Shown here piece after piece: positions 32,417-41,685 of a stretch of DNA of 64,000 nt. The translations under genes and the position numbers were made by a program. Position 1 is the stretch's first letter, and each line of letters opens with the position of its first letter. This DNA is from Acidovorax sp. sic0104 (lineage in GTDB: Bacteria > Pseudomonadota > Gammaproteobacteria > Burkholderiales > Burkholderiaceae_C). Where the stretch lies: positions 62,001 through 126,000 of the forward strand of contig NZ_JAHUWH010000013.1 of assembly GCF_019219095.1 (NCBI RefSeq). The letters are read 5' to 3'. The notes beneath the pieces were generated by a model. That model was given only the letters and a program-made list of their open reading frames with translations, was not told the origin of the DNA and ran no database searches.

Positions 32417-34063
32417 GTGAAACGTCTTCCCCCCCGGCCCGACTTGGGCCACCTCAAGAAACAAGCCAAAACGCTGCTGGCCGAGGCGCGTGCGGGCGAT
32501 GCCGCTGCGCTGGCACGCCTGCAGCCGCTGGGCCTGCCTGCAGGCACCGACCTGCGGCTGCACCACGCGCAGTGGTGCCTGGCGCGCGAGCACGGCTTTG
32601 CTTCATGGCCGCAGTTCCAGGCTTTTGTGCTGGCGCGCTGCGCGCTGGCGGATGATCCCGCGCGCGCCGCGCTGCTGTGGCTGCGGCTGGTGTACGCAGG
32701 CGATATTGCCGGTGGCAATCACACCGCACGGCCCGCGCTGGCCGAGCAGCTGTGGGCGCAGGGCGTTGTGCCACAGCCGGACCAGGACATCTGGCTGGCC
32801 TGCGCCGTGGGCGACGTGGCCCGGCTGCGCGAACACGTGGCGCGCGACCCGACCTGGGTGCACCGGCACGGCGGCCCGCTGCAGCTGCCACCGCTGATCG
32901 CCGTCACCCATTCCAGCCTGGCGCGGCTGCCCGCGTTTGCCGACGGTTTGCTGGCCTGCGTCGACCTGCTGCTGCGCGCGGGCGCCGACCCCCATCAGCG
33001 CGTGGGCAGCCGCTGGCCGCCAGCATCGCTGCAGGCGCCCGATGCCTCGCACCCGCTGTCGGCCCTGTATGGTGCGGCCGGGGCGCACCACCACGCGGGC
33101 ATCACCCGCCTGCTGCTGGCGGCGGGGGCAGACCCCAACGATGGCGAGTCGCTGTACCACGCGCTGGGCAGCCTGGAGTGCTTGCAACTCTTGCTGGCGG
33201 CGGGTGCGCGGGTGCCGGGCACGCACGCGCTGCACCGCGTTCTCGACATGGACGACCTGCCCGCACTGCAACTGCTGCTCGCCCATGGCGCGGACCCCAA
33301 CGAGCCCCTGGGTGGTAGCGCCTCCGGCGCGGCGCCGCTGCAGTGGGCGTTGCGCCGCCGCCGGTCGCTGGCCCATGTGCAGGCGCTGGTCGCGGCTGGG
33401 GCCGACGCTGAGGCGGTCACTGCCGAGGGCACGCCTGCGCACATCCAGGCGCTGCGCTACGGCCTGCCAGAGGTCGCGGCCTTTCTGCGCGGGGTGCTGG
33501 GCGTGGGCGACATACCCGCCGACGAAGCTTTTGTGGCGGCATGTGCGCAGGGCGACGAAGCGCAGGCGAATGCTTTGCTGGCCGCCCAGCCGGTTTTTGT
33601 GCGGCGGCTGACGCCCATCCAGCAGCGACTGCTGCCCGAGCTGGCGGCGCAGCCGGACTGCGGTAGTGCCGTGCGGCTGATGGTGCGCCTGGGCTGGCCC
33701 ATCGACACGCCGGGCGGCGACTGGGAGGGCACGGCGCTGCACCACGCCATCTTCCGGGGCGATGCGGTGCTCACCCGTTTCCTGCTGGAGCACGGCGCGC
33801 GCTGGCAGGCACGGCATGGTTTTGAGGACAACGCCTGCGGTGCGCTCGCCTGGGGTTCCATCAACACGCCGGAGCCAGGCGGCGATTGGGCAGGCTGCGC
33901 ACAGGCGCTGCTGGACCATGGCTTGCCCCCTGCGGCGCCGGACACGAGTGGGTCAGATGCCGTCTGGCTGGATGGCCGCCTGATGCACTTCTCGGACGAG
34001 GTGACGGACTGCCTGCTGGCGGCGGCAGAACTGCCGGTGCAGTCCGCGCAGCCCGTGCAGTAA
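32417..34063 (+). CDS. ankyrin-repeat protein
   Basis: A 548-residue protein made of an N-terminal helical segment with [24 protein letters not shown] followed by many ankyrin units. Clear examples are [56 protein letters not shown] and [23 protein letters not shown]. The N-terminal DLxxLKKQAKxLL motif is shared by a group of bacterial ankyrin proteins of unknown function. GTG 32417 is chosen because GGAGG lies 5 bases upstream; an upstream open frame exists. There is no signal peptide. It probably binds another protein; no partner is apparent nearby. Confidence 0.88.
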   Translation: MKRLPPRPDLGHLKKQAKTLLAEARAGDAAALARLQPLGLPAGTDLRLHHAQWCLAREHGFASWPQFQAFVLARCALADDPARAALLWLRLVYAGDIAGGNHTARPALAEQLWAQGVVPQPDQDIWLACAVGDVARLREHVARDPTWVHRHGGPLQLPPLIAVTHSSLARLPAFADGLLACVDLLLRAGADPHQRVGSRWPPASLQAPDASHPLSALYGAAGAHHHAGITRLLLAAGADPNDGESLYHALGSLECLQLLLAAGARVPGTHALHRVLDMDDLPALQLLLAHGADPNEPLGGSASGAAPLQWALRRRRSLAHVQALVAAGADAEAVTAEGTPAHIQALRYGLPEVAAFLRGVLGVGDIPADEAFVAACAQGDEAQANALLAAQPVFVRRLTPIQQRLLPELAAQPDCGSAVRLMVRLGWPIDTPGGDWEGTALHHAIFRGDAVLTRFLLEHGARWQARHGFEDNACGALAWGSINTPEPGGDWAGCAQALLDHGLPPAAPDTSGSDAVWLDGRLMHFSDEVTDCLLAAAELPVQSAQPVQ

Positions 34064-34132
34064 CCCCGGAAGCACCAACGCCCCGCATCCTGTCGGAGCG
34101 GGGCGTTGCGGCGTGGATGGAAAAGCGTGCCG

Positions 34133-35407
34133 CTACACCACGCCCTGGGCCCGCAGCGTGGCAATGCGCGCCGCATCCAGCCCCATCTCGGCAAGCACTT
34201 CATCCGTGTGCTGCCCCAGCGCCGGTGGTGCATTGCGCAGCACGGGCGGCGTGGCCGACAGGCGCAGCGGGCTGGCCACGCCGGTGATCTGCTGCACCTT
34301 GTCGGTGGCTGCCTCGCCGTCCTTCCAGCGCGGCAGCGTCACGGCCAGGCCACGGGCCTGCACCTGCGCGTCGTCAAACGCCTGGGCGATGGTGTTGATG
34401 GGGCCGCAGGGCACGGCCTTGTCTTCCAGCAGCGCGATCCAGTCGGCGGTGGTGCGCGTGCGCGTCACGGCCTCCATGGCGGGGATCAGGTCGGCGCGGT
34501 GCTTCACGCGCAGCGTGTTGGTGGCAAAGCGCGGGTCGGCGGCCCACTCGGGCTGCTCGGCTGCGGCACAAAAGCGCTGGAACTGCCCGTCGTTGCCAAT
34601 GGCCAGCAGCATGTTGCCGTCCTGCGTGGGGAAGTCCTGGTAGGGCGCGAGGCTGGGATGGCTGTTGCCCATGCGGCCGGGTGCCTTGCCGGTGGCGAGG
34701 AAGCCCGAGGCCTGGTTGGCCAGCACGGCCATGCCCACGTCGAGCAGCGCCATGTCGATGTGCTGGCCCTGGCCCGTTCCGCTCACGGCGTTGTCGCGCA
34801 CGTGCAGCGCGGCCAGGATGGCGTTGCTGGCGTACAGGCCGGTGAACAGGTCGATCACCGCCACGCCCACGCGCATGGGGCCGCCGCCGGGCTGGCTGTC
34901 GGCCTGGCCGGTGATGCTCATCAGGCCCGTCATGGCCTGCACCATCAGGTCGTAGCCTGCACGCTCGGCGTAGGGCCCGTCTTGGCCGAAGCCGGTGACG
35001 GAGCAGTAGATGAGGCGCGGGTTGAGTGCACGCAGGCTGGTCTGGTCCAGGCCGTACTGCTTGAGGCCGCCGACCTTGAAGTTCTCCACCACGATGTCGG
35101 CCTCCAGCGCCATCTGCTTGATGAGCGCCTGACCCTCGGGGGAGGCCATGTCGATGGTGACCGAGCGCTTGTTGCGGTTGCAGGCGGTGTAGTAGCTGGC
35201 CTGGTCCGTGTCGTTGCCCTCGGCGTCTTTCAAAAAGGGCGGGCCCCACTGGCGCGTGTCGTCGCCCACGCCGGGGCGCTCCACCTTGACCACGTCCGCA
35301 CCCAGGTCGGCCAGGATCTGCGTGCACCACGGCCCGGCCAGCACGCGGGAGAGGTCGAGCACCTTGATGCCCGCGAGGGCGCCTGCGTTGGGGGAGGGTG
35401 TGGTCAT
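34133..35407 (-). CDS. gcdG: class III CoA-transferase, probable succinyl-CoA:glutarate CoA-transferase
   Basis: A 424-residue CaiB/BaiF-family transferase. GIKVLDLSRVLAGPWCTQILADLGADVVKVERP at the N-terminus and NRNKRSVTIDMASPEGQALIKQMALEADIVVENFKVG are family signatures; the catalytic aspartate lies in GQHIDMALLDVGMAVLA. The neighbour upstream on the same strand is glutaryl-CoA dehydrogenase, so the likely reaction is CoA transfer to glutarate, feeding lysine or glutarate breakdown. ATG 35407. The 151-base gap to the dehydrogenase gene holds two dispersed repeats. Confidence 0.88.
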   Translation of the reverse strand: MTTPSPNAGALAGIKVLDLSRVLAGPWCTQILADLGADVVKVERPGVGDDTRQWGPPFLKDAEGNDTDQASYYTACNRNKRSVTIDMASPEGQALIKQMALEADIVVENFKVGGLKQYGLDQTSLRALNPRLIYCSVTGFGQDGPYAERAGYDLMVQAMTGLMSITGQADSQPGGGPMRVGVAVIDLFTGLYASNAILAALHVRDNAVSGTGQGQHIDMALLDVGMAVLANQASGFLATGKAPGRMGNSHPSLAPYQDFPTQDGNMLLAIGNDGQFQRFCAAAEQPEWAADPRFATNTLRVKHRADLIPAMEAVTRTRTTADWIALLEDKAVPCGPINTIAQAFDDAQVQARGLAVTLPRWKDGEAATDKVQQITGVASPLRLSATPPVLRNAPPALGQHTDEVLAEMGLDAARIATLRAQGVV

Positions 35408-35420
35408 GGAGGATCGATGT

Positions 35421-35484
35421 GCTATTAAATTAATAGCTATTTGCGCTGATCTATCAAGCGCTAGTAGCCAAAAATACTTGAAAT
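35421..35484 (+). repeat. GCTAT/GCGCTT dispersed repeat, copy 5
   Basis: The most canonical copy: GCTATTAAATTAATAGCTAT, TTGCGCTGATCTATCAAGCGC, then TAGTAGCC and an AAAATACTTGAAAT tail. It begins 14 bases upstream of the CoA-transferase start codon on the opposite strand. Confidence 0.85.
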
Positions 35485-35508
35485 ATGCGTATGAGAACCC
35501 CGCTCAAC

Positions 35509-35533
35509 ACCCTCTCCCCTCGCGGGAGAGGGT
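35509..35533. repeat. 10-bp hairpin spacer between gcdH and CoA-transferase genes
   Basis: ACCCTCTCCC pairs perfectly with GGGAGAGGGT across a CTCGC loop, followed by GGGGAGAGGGG. It belongs to the class of C-run/G-run spacers that sit between co-directional genes in this window. Confidence 0.6.
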
Positions 35534-35558
35534 GGGGAGAGGGGAGCTGGTGCAGGGG

Positions 35559-36755
35559 TCAGTTCGAGAACGCGGCGATGCCTGTCTGCGCGCGGCCCAG
35601 GATCAGCGCATGCACATCGTGTGTGCCTTCGTACGTGTTCACCACTTCCAGGTTCACCAGGTGGCGGGCCACGCCAAACTCGTCGCTGATGCCATTGCCG
35701 CCCATCATGTCGCGCGCCAGGCGGGCAATGTCCAGCGCCTTGCCGCAGCTGTTGCGCTTGATGATGGAGGTGCCTTCCACGCTGGCCGTGCCCGCGTCCT
35801 TCATGCGGCCGAACTGCAGGCAGGCCTGCAGGCCGATGGCGATCTCGGTCTGCATGTCGGCCAGCTTCTTCTGGATGAGCTGGTTGGCGGCCAGGGGGCG
35901 GCCGAACTGCTTGCGGTCCAGCGTGTACTGGCGGGCCGTGTGCCAGCAGAACTCGGCCGCACCCAGGGCGCCCCAGGCGATGCCGTAGCGGGCGCTGTTC
36001 AGGCAGGTGAAGGGGCCCTTGAGGCCCTGCACTTCAGGAAACGCGTTTTCTTCGGGCACGAAGACGTCGTCCATCACGATCTCGCCGGTGATGGAGGCGC
36101 GCAGGCCCACCTTGCCATGGATGGCGGGTGCCGTCAGGCCCTTCATGCCCTTTTCCAGAACGAAGCCGCGGATGGTGCCCACGGCGCCGCCTTCGGAGAC
36201 TTCCTTGGCCCAGACCACGAACACGTCGGCCACGGGGCTGTTGGTGATCCACATCTTGCTGCCCTTGAGCTTGTATCCGCCATCGACCTTGTAGGCGCGC
36301 GTGGCCATGCTGCCGGGGTCGGAGCCGTGGTCGGGCTCGGTCAGGCCGAAGCAGCCGATCCACTCGCCGGTGGCGAGCTTGGGCAGGTACTTCTGCTTTT
36401 GCGCTTCGGTGCCGAATTCATGGATGGGCACCATCACCAGCGACGACTGCACGCTGGCCATGGAGCGGTAGCCCGAATCCACACGCTCGACTTCGCGGGC
36501 GATCAGGCCGTAGGCCACGTACGACAGGCCGGGGCCGCCGTACTGCTCGGGGATGGTGGGGCCCAGAAGGCCCACTTCGCCCATCTCGCGAAAGATGCTC
36601 ACGTCCATCTTCTCGTGGCGGAAGGCGTCCAGCACGCGGGGCGCCAGCTTGTCCTGGCAATACGCTGCGGCAGCATCGCGGATGGCGCGCTCGTCGTCGG
36701 TCAGTTGCTGGCTCAGAAGGAACGGGTCATCCCATTGAAAAGCGGCGTGGGCCAT
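35559..36755 (-). CDS. gcdH: glutaryl-CoA dehydrogenase
   Basis: Oxidatively decarboxylates glutaryl-CoA to crotonyl-CoA. The 398-residue acyl-CoA dehydrogenase has [36 protein letters not shown] and [38 protein letters not shown]. The catalytic glutamate lies in [20 protein letters not shown] near the C-terminus, a context characteristic of glutaryl-CoA rather than short-chain dehydrogenases. ATG 36755. A class III CoA-transferase lies downstream and a LysR gene is divergent, the common gcd gene arrangement. Confidence 0.95.
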   Translation of the reverse strand: MAHAAFQWDDPFLLSQQLTDDERAIRDAAAAYCQDKLAPRVLDAFRHEKMDVSIFREMGEVGLLGPTIPEQYGGPGLSYVAYGLIAREVERVDSGYRSMASVQSSLVMVPIHEFGTEAQKQKYLPKLATGEWIGCFGLTEPDHGSDPGSMATRAYKVDGGYKLKGSKMWITNSPVADVFVVWAKEVSEGGAVGTIRGFVLEKGMKGLTAPAIHGKVGLRASITGEIVMDDVFVPEENAFPEVQGLKGPFTCLNSARYGIAWGALGAAEFCWHTARQYTLDRKQFGRPLAANQLIQKKLADMQTEIAIGLQACLQFGRMKDAGTASVEGTSIIKRNSCGKALDIARLARDMMGGNGISDEFGVARHLVNLEVVNTYEGTHDVHALILGRAQTGIAAFSN

Positions 36756-36825
36756 GTGCGTGTCTCCAGGTCGAAAGAAAAGGGTGGCAAGAAAGGTGAT
36801 CTGGGCTGCATCGTAGGCTCGTGCC

Positions 36826-36835
36826 CTACCGGTAG
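36826..36835. promoter_or_regulatory. palindrome CTACCGGTAG in the gcdH/LysR intergenic region
   Basis: A 10-base perfect palindrome about 70 bases upstream of the gcdH start and 100 bases from the LysR start. It could be part of the operator. A second partial dyad, GGAATGTATGGAATACTTTG, lies nearer the LysR gene. Confidence 0.35.
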
Positions 36836-36937
36836 CAAGCGAGTTGTTTTCATCCAGACATGCGCTTTTGGAATGTATGGAATACTTTGCCCTGCACCCG
36901 GCCTTGTAAGCTGCCGGATTAAAAGTTCACATCCATC

Positions 36938-37891
36938 ATGCGTCGCAACATCCCTTCGACCCAGGCCCTGGCGTGCTTCGAGGTCGCTGCCCGCCACGAA
37001 AGCTACACGCGCGCGGCGCAGGAACTGTCGCTCACCCAAAGCGCCGTGTCCCGCCAGATCCAGGCGCTGGAGGAATTCCTGGGGGTGCAGCTCTTTCGCC
37101 GCACGCGCCACGGCGTGGTGCTGACCCCCGCGGGCGCGCATTACGGCCGCCAGGTGGCGCGCTGGCTGCAGGGGCTGGAGCGCGACACGCTGGATGTCAT
37201 GGCCCACCAGGGTGAAGGCGGCACCATCTCGCTGGCCGCCGTGCCCACCTTTGCCACCCGCTGGCTCATCCCGCGCCTGCCGCAGCTCGCGCAGTTGCAC
37301 CCCGACATCGTGGTGCACATCGACACGCAGACGCGGCCCTTCCTGTTCGCCGACACCACCTTCGACGCCGCGCTGTATGCCGGCACGCCCGAGCAGGTGG
37401 CGAACTGGCCCGGGGTGCAGGCGCAGCTGTTGATGCACGAGGACGTGGTGCCCGTGTGCAGCCCCCGCATGCTCGAATCCACCGCGCCGCGCGGGCGCGG
37501 CCGTGCCCACCAGCCCGTGGCGGCCGAAGCGCTGGCCGAGTTGCCCCTGCTGCAGCAAAGCACCCGCCCCTATGGCTGGCGCCAGTGGTTCGACGCGATG
37601 GCAGTGGAGGCGCCGCACGCGCTGGACGGTCCGCGTTACGAGCTGTTCTCCATGCTGGCCGTGGCCGCCAGCCATGGCATGGGTGTGGCGCTGATCCCGC
37701 CATTGCTGATCGAGGCTGAGCTTGCCAGCGGCGAACTGGTGGTGGCCTGCGCCCGGCCCCTGCGCGGCGAGCGTGGCTACTACCTGGTCAGCCCAGCGCA
37801 GCCAGCCCAGTCCCCGGTGCTGGCGGCGTTTTCGCGCTGGCTGCAGGATGTGGCCGAGGCAGGGAGCAGTCCCATGCCTGCGCCAGGTTAA
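36938..37891 (+). CDS. gcdR: LysR-family regulator of the glutarate genes
   Basis: A 317-residue LysR protein of the GcvA/AmpR-like group. The DNA-binding domain starts IPSTQALACFEVAARHESYTRAAQELSLTQSAVSRQIQALEEFLGVQLFRR. The effector domain begins near TISLAAVPTFATRWLIPRLPQLAQLHPDIVVHI. It is divergent from gcdH with 182 bases between starts, so glutarate or glutaryl-CoA control of gcdH and the CoA-transferase gene is likely. The symbol is by position, not by distinctive residues. Confidence 0.88.
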   Translation: MRRNIPSTQALACFEVAARHESYTRAAQELSLTQSAVSRQIQALEEFLGVQLFRRTRHGVVLTPAGAHYGRQVARWLQGLERDTLDVMAHQGEGGTISLAAVPTFATRWLIPRLPQLAQLHPDIVVHIDTQTRPFLFADTTFDAALYAGTPEQVANWPGVQAQLLMHEDVVPVCSPRMLESTAPRGRGRAHQPVAAEALAELPLLQQSTRPYGWRQWFDAMAVEAPHALDGPRYELFSMLAVAASHGMGVALIPPLLIEAELASGELVVACARPLRGERGYYLVSPAQPAQSPVLAAFSRWLQDVAEAGSSPMPAPG

Positions 37892-37971
37892 TGCGCTTGC
37901 ACGCGCCACCGGGCTGAACTAATCTGGCGCTCTGGGAGTCAGTTGAACATCACAACCCGGGAGTGCCTTCC

Positions 37972-38187
37972 ATGACGACCTACCATGCACCGCATTTCGA
38001 TCCCACCGTCGACGAGATCGAGACCTTGAAGCAACTCGAAATGGGCGAGACCCTCACCATGCCCCATGCGCTCAAGGAACACGTGTCCGCGCGCTTGCTG
38101 GAGCGGGGCTTCATCTCCAAGGGTGCATCCGGGGATCTGGTCATCACGGCCAACGGGCGGCAGCTGATACGACGGCAAGACAACTGA
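37972..38187 (+). CDS. small uncharacterised protein
   Basis: A 71-residue cytosolic protein. ATG 37972 follows GGGAGTGCCTTCC, a good ribosome site, and is preferred over an upstream in-frame start. The C-terminal half, ALKEHVSARLLERGFISKGASGDLVITANGRQLIRR, reads like a small winged-helix end (helix, then a beta hairpin). No family is recognised. It ends 5 bases before the DUF6279 gene, so the two are probably co-transcribed. Confidence 0.75.
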   Translation: MTTYHAPHFDPTVDEIETLKQLEMGETLTMPHALKEHVSARLLERGFISKGASGDLVITANGRQLIRRQDN

Positions 38188-38192
38188 CCGTT

Positions 38193-39113
38193 GTGAACGA
38201 GTCCGATCAAGCGCTCCAGCGGCGCCCGGCAGCGCTGGGCAAGGCCGCGGTCGCGCGCGCCGTGGGGGCTATCGTTCTGGGCGCCGCGATGGCGCTGCTG
38301 CTCCAGGGCTGCAGCACCGTCAAGCTGGCCTACAACCAGGCGCCGCAGCTCATGGCGTGGCAGATCAACCGCTACCTGGGCCTGTCGGACGCACAGAGCG
38401 AACGCGTGCGCGACGAGCTGGATGACCTGCACCAGTGGCACCGCGACACCATGCTGCCCCTGCATGCCCAGGTGCTGCAAAAGGTCCAGCGCCAGCTGGC
38501 GGACGACGTGACCGCGCAGCAGGCCTGCAGCACCTACGCCGATATCCGCACCCAGCTCGACCAGGTGGTCAGCCAGGCCGAGCCCAAGATGCTGTGGCTG
38601 GCCTCGCAGCTGACGGACAGCCAGATCCGCCAGCTCGAACGCAAGCAGGCCGACAGCAATGCCGACTGGCGCAAGGAATGGCTCGACCCCACGCCCGAGA
38701 AACTTCGTGAACACCGCTTCAAGGAACTGCTCTCGCGGGCCGAAGGCTTCTACGGCCGGCTGGACGAGCCGCAAAAGGCCGCGTTGCGCGAGTTCATCGC
38801 TCGGTCATCCTTCAACCCCGAGCGCGTCTACAACGAACGCTTGCGCCGCCAGAAAGACCTGGTGCAGGTGCTGCAGGCCATCGCCCGCGACCGGCAAAAC
38901 ACCGCCCAGGCAAAGAAGCTTTTGCGCGAGTACCTGGCCCGGTTCGACCAATCTCCCGACCCGGCCTATCGCAGCTACGCGCAGACGCTGGTGTCCGAAG
39001 GCTGCGCCGGCTTTGCCCAGGTGCACAACGCCACCACGCCTTCGCAGCGCTTGAAGGCCGTGGCGTCCGCCAGATCCTACGAACAGGACTTCATGACCCT
39101 GGCCGCGCAGTGA
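38193..39113 (+). CDS. DUF6279-type lipoprotein
   Basis: A 306-residue helical lipoprotein. The signal region VGAIVLGAAMALLLQGCSTVKLAYNQAP has a lipobox with cysteine at about residue 40. CSTVKLAYNQAPQLMAWQINRYLGLSDAQ is typical of DUF6279 proteins, followed by long amphipathic helices (ERVRDELDDLHQWHRDTMLPLHAQVLQKVQRQL). Function of the family is unknown; a periplasmic or outer-membrane attached role is likely. The start is GTG 38193, just past the stop of the preceding small gene. An N-terminal extension before the signal core is rather long. Confidence 0.85.
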   Translation: MNESDQALQRRPAALGKAAVARAVGAIVLGAAMALLLQGCSTVKLAYNQAPQLMAWQINRYLGLSDAQSERVRDELDDLHQWHRDTMLPLHAQVLQKVQRQLADDVTAQQACSTYADIRTQLDQVVSQAEPKMLWLASQLTDSQIRQLERKQADSNADWRKEWLDPTPEKLREHRFKELLSRAEGFYGRLDEPQKAALREFIARSSFNPERVYNERLRRQKDLVQVLQAIARDRQNTAQAKKLLREYLARFDQSPDPAYRSYAQTLVSEGCAGFAQVHNATTPSQRLKAVASARSYEQDFMTLAAQ

Positions 39114-39233
39114 CCCTGTGCGGACAATGCGGTGCCGCAGTTGCGCTGCGGGCGGAGTCCTGGCAATTCCCCCTGGCGCCCTTTGCGCTTTTGGGTAGAT
39201 CATCGGGGCTCTTGGCACTTGCAGGAGACCCCG

Positions 39234-39410
39234 ATGGACAACGCTGTCTATGTGAAGCTCAAGGGCATAGTGATTCAGGATCTGCAGAAGGACCCGCACC
39301 GCGCCCACTTTCACGAGCGCGAACTCAAGACCGAGGATCTCACGCCGGAGTACCGGCGGGCCGTCGAGGAAGCGCTGGAGGAACTGCGCGCCGCGCAGGC
39401 GGGCAGGTAA
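39234..39410 (+). CDS. small uncharacterised protein
   Basis: A 58-residue charged protein starting MDNAVYVKLKGIVIQDLQKDPHR and ending in a helix (EYRRAVEEALEELRAAQ). ATG 39234 is preceded by AGGAG at 7 bases, a strong ribosome site that justifies this short frame. No family is recognised. Confidence 0.65.
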   Translation: MDNAVYVKLKGIVIQDLQKDPHRAHFHERELKTEDLTPEYRRAVEEALEELRAAQAGR

Positions 39411-39427
39411 CTTTGCGCAAGGCGGGC

Positions 39428-39787
39428 TTACTTCCTGGGGATGGCAGGCTTGCCCAGGCCCACTGAAGGCAGCCGCGCAAGGAAGAACTCCGCCAGGGCT
39501 TTCTGCGTCTGAGGATGCAGGCGCCAGGCCGTCCATCCCAATGCCGTGCTGCGCAGGTACATGGTGACATGCGGGTCGCGGGCAGGGTGCTCGAAGGCCA
39601 GCGCGGGCTCGTTCTGGGCGATGGCAGGCGCCTGGCCTTCCCCGCCTTCGTTCGGCGTCATGCGCACTTCCGGGGTCATCTGCGAACGCAGGATGGCCAG
39701 CTCCCGGATCAGGTTCTCGATTTCAGCTGCGGTCAGCGTCTGGTTGATGGCCAGGGTGGCTTGGCTGCGGTCATCGTTCAATTGCAT
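39428..39787 (-). CDS. small uncharacterised protein
   Basis: A 119-residue cytosolic protein: an N-terminal helix (AAEIENLIRELAILRSQMTPEV), a Pro/Gly-rich stretch, and a second half PHVTMYLRSTALGWTAWRLHPQTQKALAEFFLARL. ATG 39787 was chosen; the upstream open frame runs over the terminator hairpin of tRNA-Leu. The pattern of conserved-looking tryptophans suggests a real protein, but I recognise no family. Confidence 0.65.
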   Translation of the reverse strand: MQLNDDRSQATLAINQTLTAAEIENLIRELAILRSQMTPEVRMTPNEGGEGQAPAIAQNEPALAFEHPARDPHVTMYLRSTALGWTAWRLHPQTQKALAEFFLARLPSVGLGKPAIPRK

Positions 39788-39871
39788 GGGCGTTCTCTCT
39801 GTCTTTTCAAGAAGGTCGATGGTCTGGGGACATGCCTGCATGTGCGCGATGGCCGCTCCCGCAAATGAAAA

Positions 39872-39902
39872 AAGGCCCCTCCACGTCAGGTGGAGGGGCC
39901 TT
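39872..39902 (-). terminator. intrinsic terminator of tRNA-Leu
   Basis: AAGGCCCCTCCAC pairs perfectly with GTGGAGGGGCCTT across GTCAG. Read leftward, the stem is followed by a run of six T residues (TTTTTT), a textbook Rho-independent terminator 58 bases after the tRNA 3' end. Confidence 0.85.
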
Positions 39903-39959
39903 GCTGGCTCGCTTCGCTGGGCCGTCACCAACATGACGCTGACCAGACGCGAAAAGCCG

Positions 39960-40044
39960 TGGTGCCCGGGGCCGGAATCGAACCGGCACGCCTTGCGGCG
40001 GGGGATTTTGAGTCCCCTGCGTCTACCAATTTCACCACCCGGGC
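39960..40044 (-). tRNA. tRNA-Leu (anticodon CAA)
   Basis: The leftward strand folds as an 85-nt tRNA with encoded CCA. The acceptor stem is GCCCGGG/CCCGGGC, the D-loop region TGGTGAAATTGGTAGACGC and the anticodon arm GGGGA-CTCAAAA-TCCCC with CAA at 34-36. A long variable arm (CGCCGCAAGGCG) marks it as class II, and the T-arm has GGTTCGATTCC. It reads UUG codons. Confidence 0.96.
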
Positions 40045-40086
40045 GGGTATCTGAGTGAAGCCGGGAATTATGGCACAGTAGGGATC

Positions 40087-40989
40087 ATGAAATATCCGAC
40101 GATCGAAGACGCGGTAGGCCGCACGCCGCTGGTCGCGCTGCAGCGCATTGGGGCCCAGGAAAATGCCGCGCGCGGCAACGTGGTGCTGGGCAAGCTCGAG
40201 GGCAACAACCCGGCGGGATCGGTGAAGGACAGGCCGGCGCTGTCGATGATCCGCAGGGCCGAGGAGCGCGGCGACATCCGGCCCGGCGACACGCTGATCG
40301 AGGCCACGTCGGGCAACACGGGCATTGCGCTGGCGATGGCGGCCGCGATCAAGGGCTACCGCATGGTGCTCGTCATGCCCGAGGACCTGTCCATCGAGCG
40401 GGCGCAGACCATGAAGGCCTTTGGCGCAGAACTGGTGCTCACGCCCAAGAGCGGCGGCATGGAGCACGCGCGCGACCTGGCCGAAGCCATGCAAAAGCGC
40501 GGCGAAGGCAAGGTGCTCGACCAGTTCGGCAACCCCGACAACCCCCGCATCCACTATGAAACCACCGGCCCGGAGATCTGGGAGCAGACCGGCGGGCGCA
40601 TCACGCACTTCGTGAGCGCGATGGGCACCACGGGCACCATCACCGGGGTGTCGCGGTTCCTCAAGGAAAAAAACCCAGCCATCCAGATCATCGGCGCGCA
40701 GCCCGAAGAGGGCTCGCGCATCCCCGGCATCCGCAAGTGGCCGCAGGAATACCTGCCCAAGATCTACGACGCAAGCACCGTGGACGAGCTGGTGTACGTG
40801 AACCAGGACAACGCCGAGGACATGTGCCGCCGCCTGGCGCGCGAAGAGGGCATCTTCGCGGGCATCTCGGCGGCCGGCGCCTGCTGGGTGGCCCAGCAGA
40901 TCGCCGCGCGCGACAGCAACGCCACCATCGTTTTCGTGGTGTGCGACCGGGGCGACCGCTACCTGTCGACAGGCGTGTTCCCCGCGTGA
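40087..40989 (+). CDS. cysM: cysteine synthase B (O-acetylserine sulfhydrylase B)
   Basis: PLP-dependent synthesis of cysteine (or S-sulfocysteine from thiosulfate). The 300-residue protein has the PLP lysine K47 in NPAGSVKDRPALSM, the phosphate and substrate loop SGNTG at 75-79, and HFVSAMGTTGTITGVSRFL. The short length, KLEGNNPAGSVKDRPA context and EEGSRIPGIRKW segment fit CysM rather than CysK. ATG 40087 lies only 43 bases from the 5' end of the divergent tRNA-Leu gene, so their promoters overlap. Confidence 0.94.
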   Translation: MKYPTIEDAVGRTPLVALQRIGAQENAARGNVVLGKLEGNNPAGSVKDRPALSMIRRAEERGDIRPGDTLIEATSGNTGIALAMAAAIKGYRMVLVMPEDLSIERAQTMKAFGAELVLTPKSGGMEHARDLAEAMQKRGEGKVLDQFGNPDNPRIHYETTGPEIWEQTGGRITHFVSAMGTTGTITGVSRFLKEKNPAIQIIGAQPEEGSRIPGIRKWPQEYLPKIYDASTVDELVYVNQDNAEDMCRRLAREEGIFAGISAAGACWVAQQIAARDSNATIVFVVCDRGDRYLSTGVFPA

Positions 40990-41024
40990 TGTGGGTGAGA
41001 GGAGGGCGGGTTGTGTGCCGCTTT

Positions 41025-41089
41025 CTTGAGATGAAAATGGCCGCTGCCGCTTGATGGACATGCGCTGATAGCTATCAAAAAAAGAGCAT
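41025..41089 (-). repeat. GCTAT/GCGCTT dispersed repeat, copy 6 (reverse orientation)
   Basis: Read leftward it gives GCATATGCTCTTTTTTTGATAGCTATCAGCGC, AAGCGGC and a CATTTTCATCTC tail. Read rightward, its end AAAAAAAGAGCAT abuts the start codon of the NUDIX gene, so the element supplies that gene's leader. Confidence 0.8.
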
Positions 41090-41656
41090 ATGCACTACGA
41101 GACCCGCTTTTGCACCCACTGCGGCACCGCGCTGCAGCCCATCACCCTGGCCGAAGACGGCGGTGACAAGGAGCGCCTGCGCTGCCCCGCCTGCGGCTGG
41201 ACGCACTGGAACAACCCCACGCCCGTGCTGGCCGCGATCGTGGAGGTGGATGGCAAGGTGCTGCTGGCACGCAATGCGGCCTGGCCGCCCAAGATGTTCG
41301 CGCTGATCACGGGCTTCATGGAGGCGGGCGAGTCGCCGCAAGAGGGCATTGCGCGCGAGGTGAAGGAAGAAACCAACCTCGATGTGCTGTCCACCACGAT
41401 GGTGGGGGCGTACGAGTTTCTGCGCATGAACCAGGTCATCATTGCCTACCATGTGGTGGCCCGGGGCGAGGTGCGGCTGTCGCCCGAGCTGGTGGACTGG
41501 CGGTTCTATGACCTGCACGAACTCAAGTGCTGGCCCGCCGGCACCGGCTATGCGCTGGCCGACTGGCTGCGCACGCGCGGGCATGAGCCGGTGTTCTTCA
41601 CGGCAGAGGAAAATGAGGAGCGCCGCCGCGGCCTGAACCTGCCGCCCAAGGACTGA
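41090..41656 (+). CDS. NUDIX hydrolase with N-terminal zinc ribbon
   Basis: A 188-residue pyrophosphohydrolase. A four-cysteine zinc ribbon (C8, C11, C32, C35: FCTHCG ... RCPACGWTHWNNPTP) precedes the Nudix domain, whose box runs G75 to about 97 (GFMEAGESPQEGIAREVKEETNL), with the catalytic REVKEE. The layout resembles NudC-type NADH pyrophosphatases shortened at the N-terminus, but the SQPWPFPxS motif of NudC is absent, so the substrate is open. ATG 41090 sits directly against a dispersed repeat, which provides a purine-rich leader. The TusA-like gene follows 29 bases downstream. Confidence 0.9.
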   Translation: MHYETRFCTHCGTALQPITLAEDGGDKERLRCPACGWTHWNNPTPVLAAIVEVDGKVLLARNAAWPPKMFALITGFMEAGESPQEGIAREVKEETNLDVLSTTMVGAYEFLRMNQVIIAYHVVARGEVRLSPELVDWRFYDLHELKCWPAGTGYALADWLRTRGHEPVFFTAEENEERRRGLNLPPKD

Positions 41657-41685
41657 CGCACAAGAGAAGATACGGACACAACACC

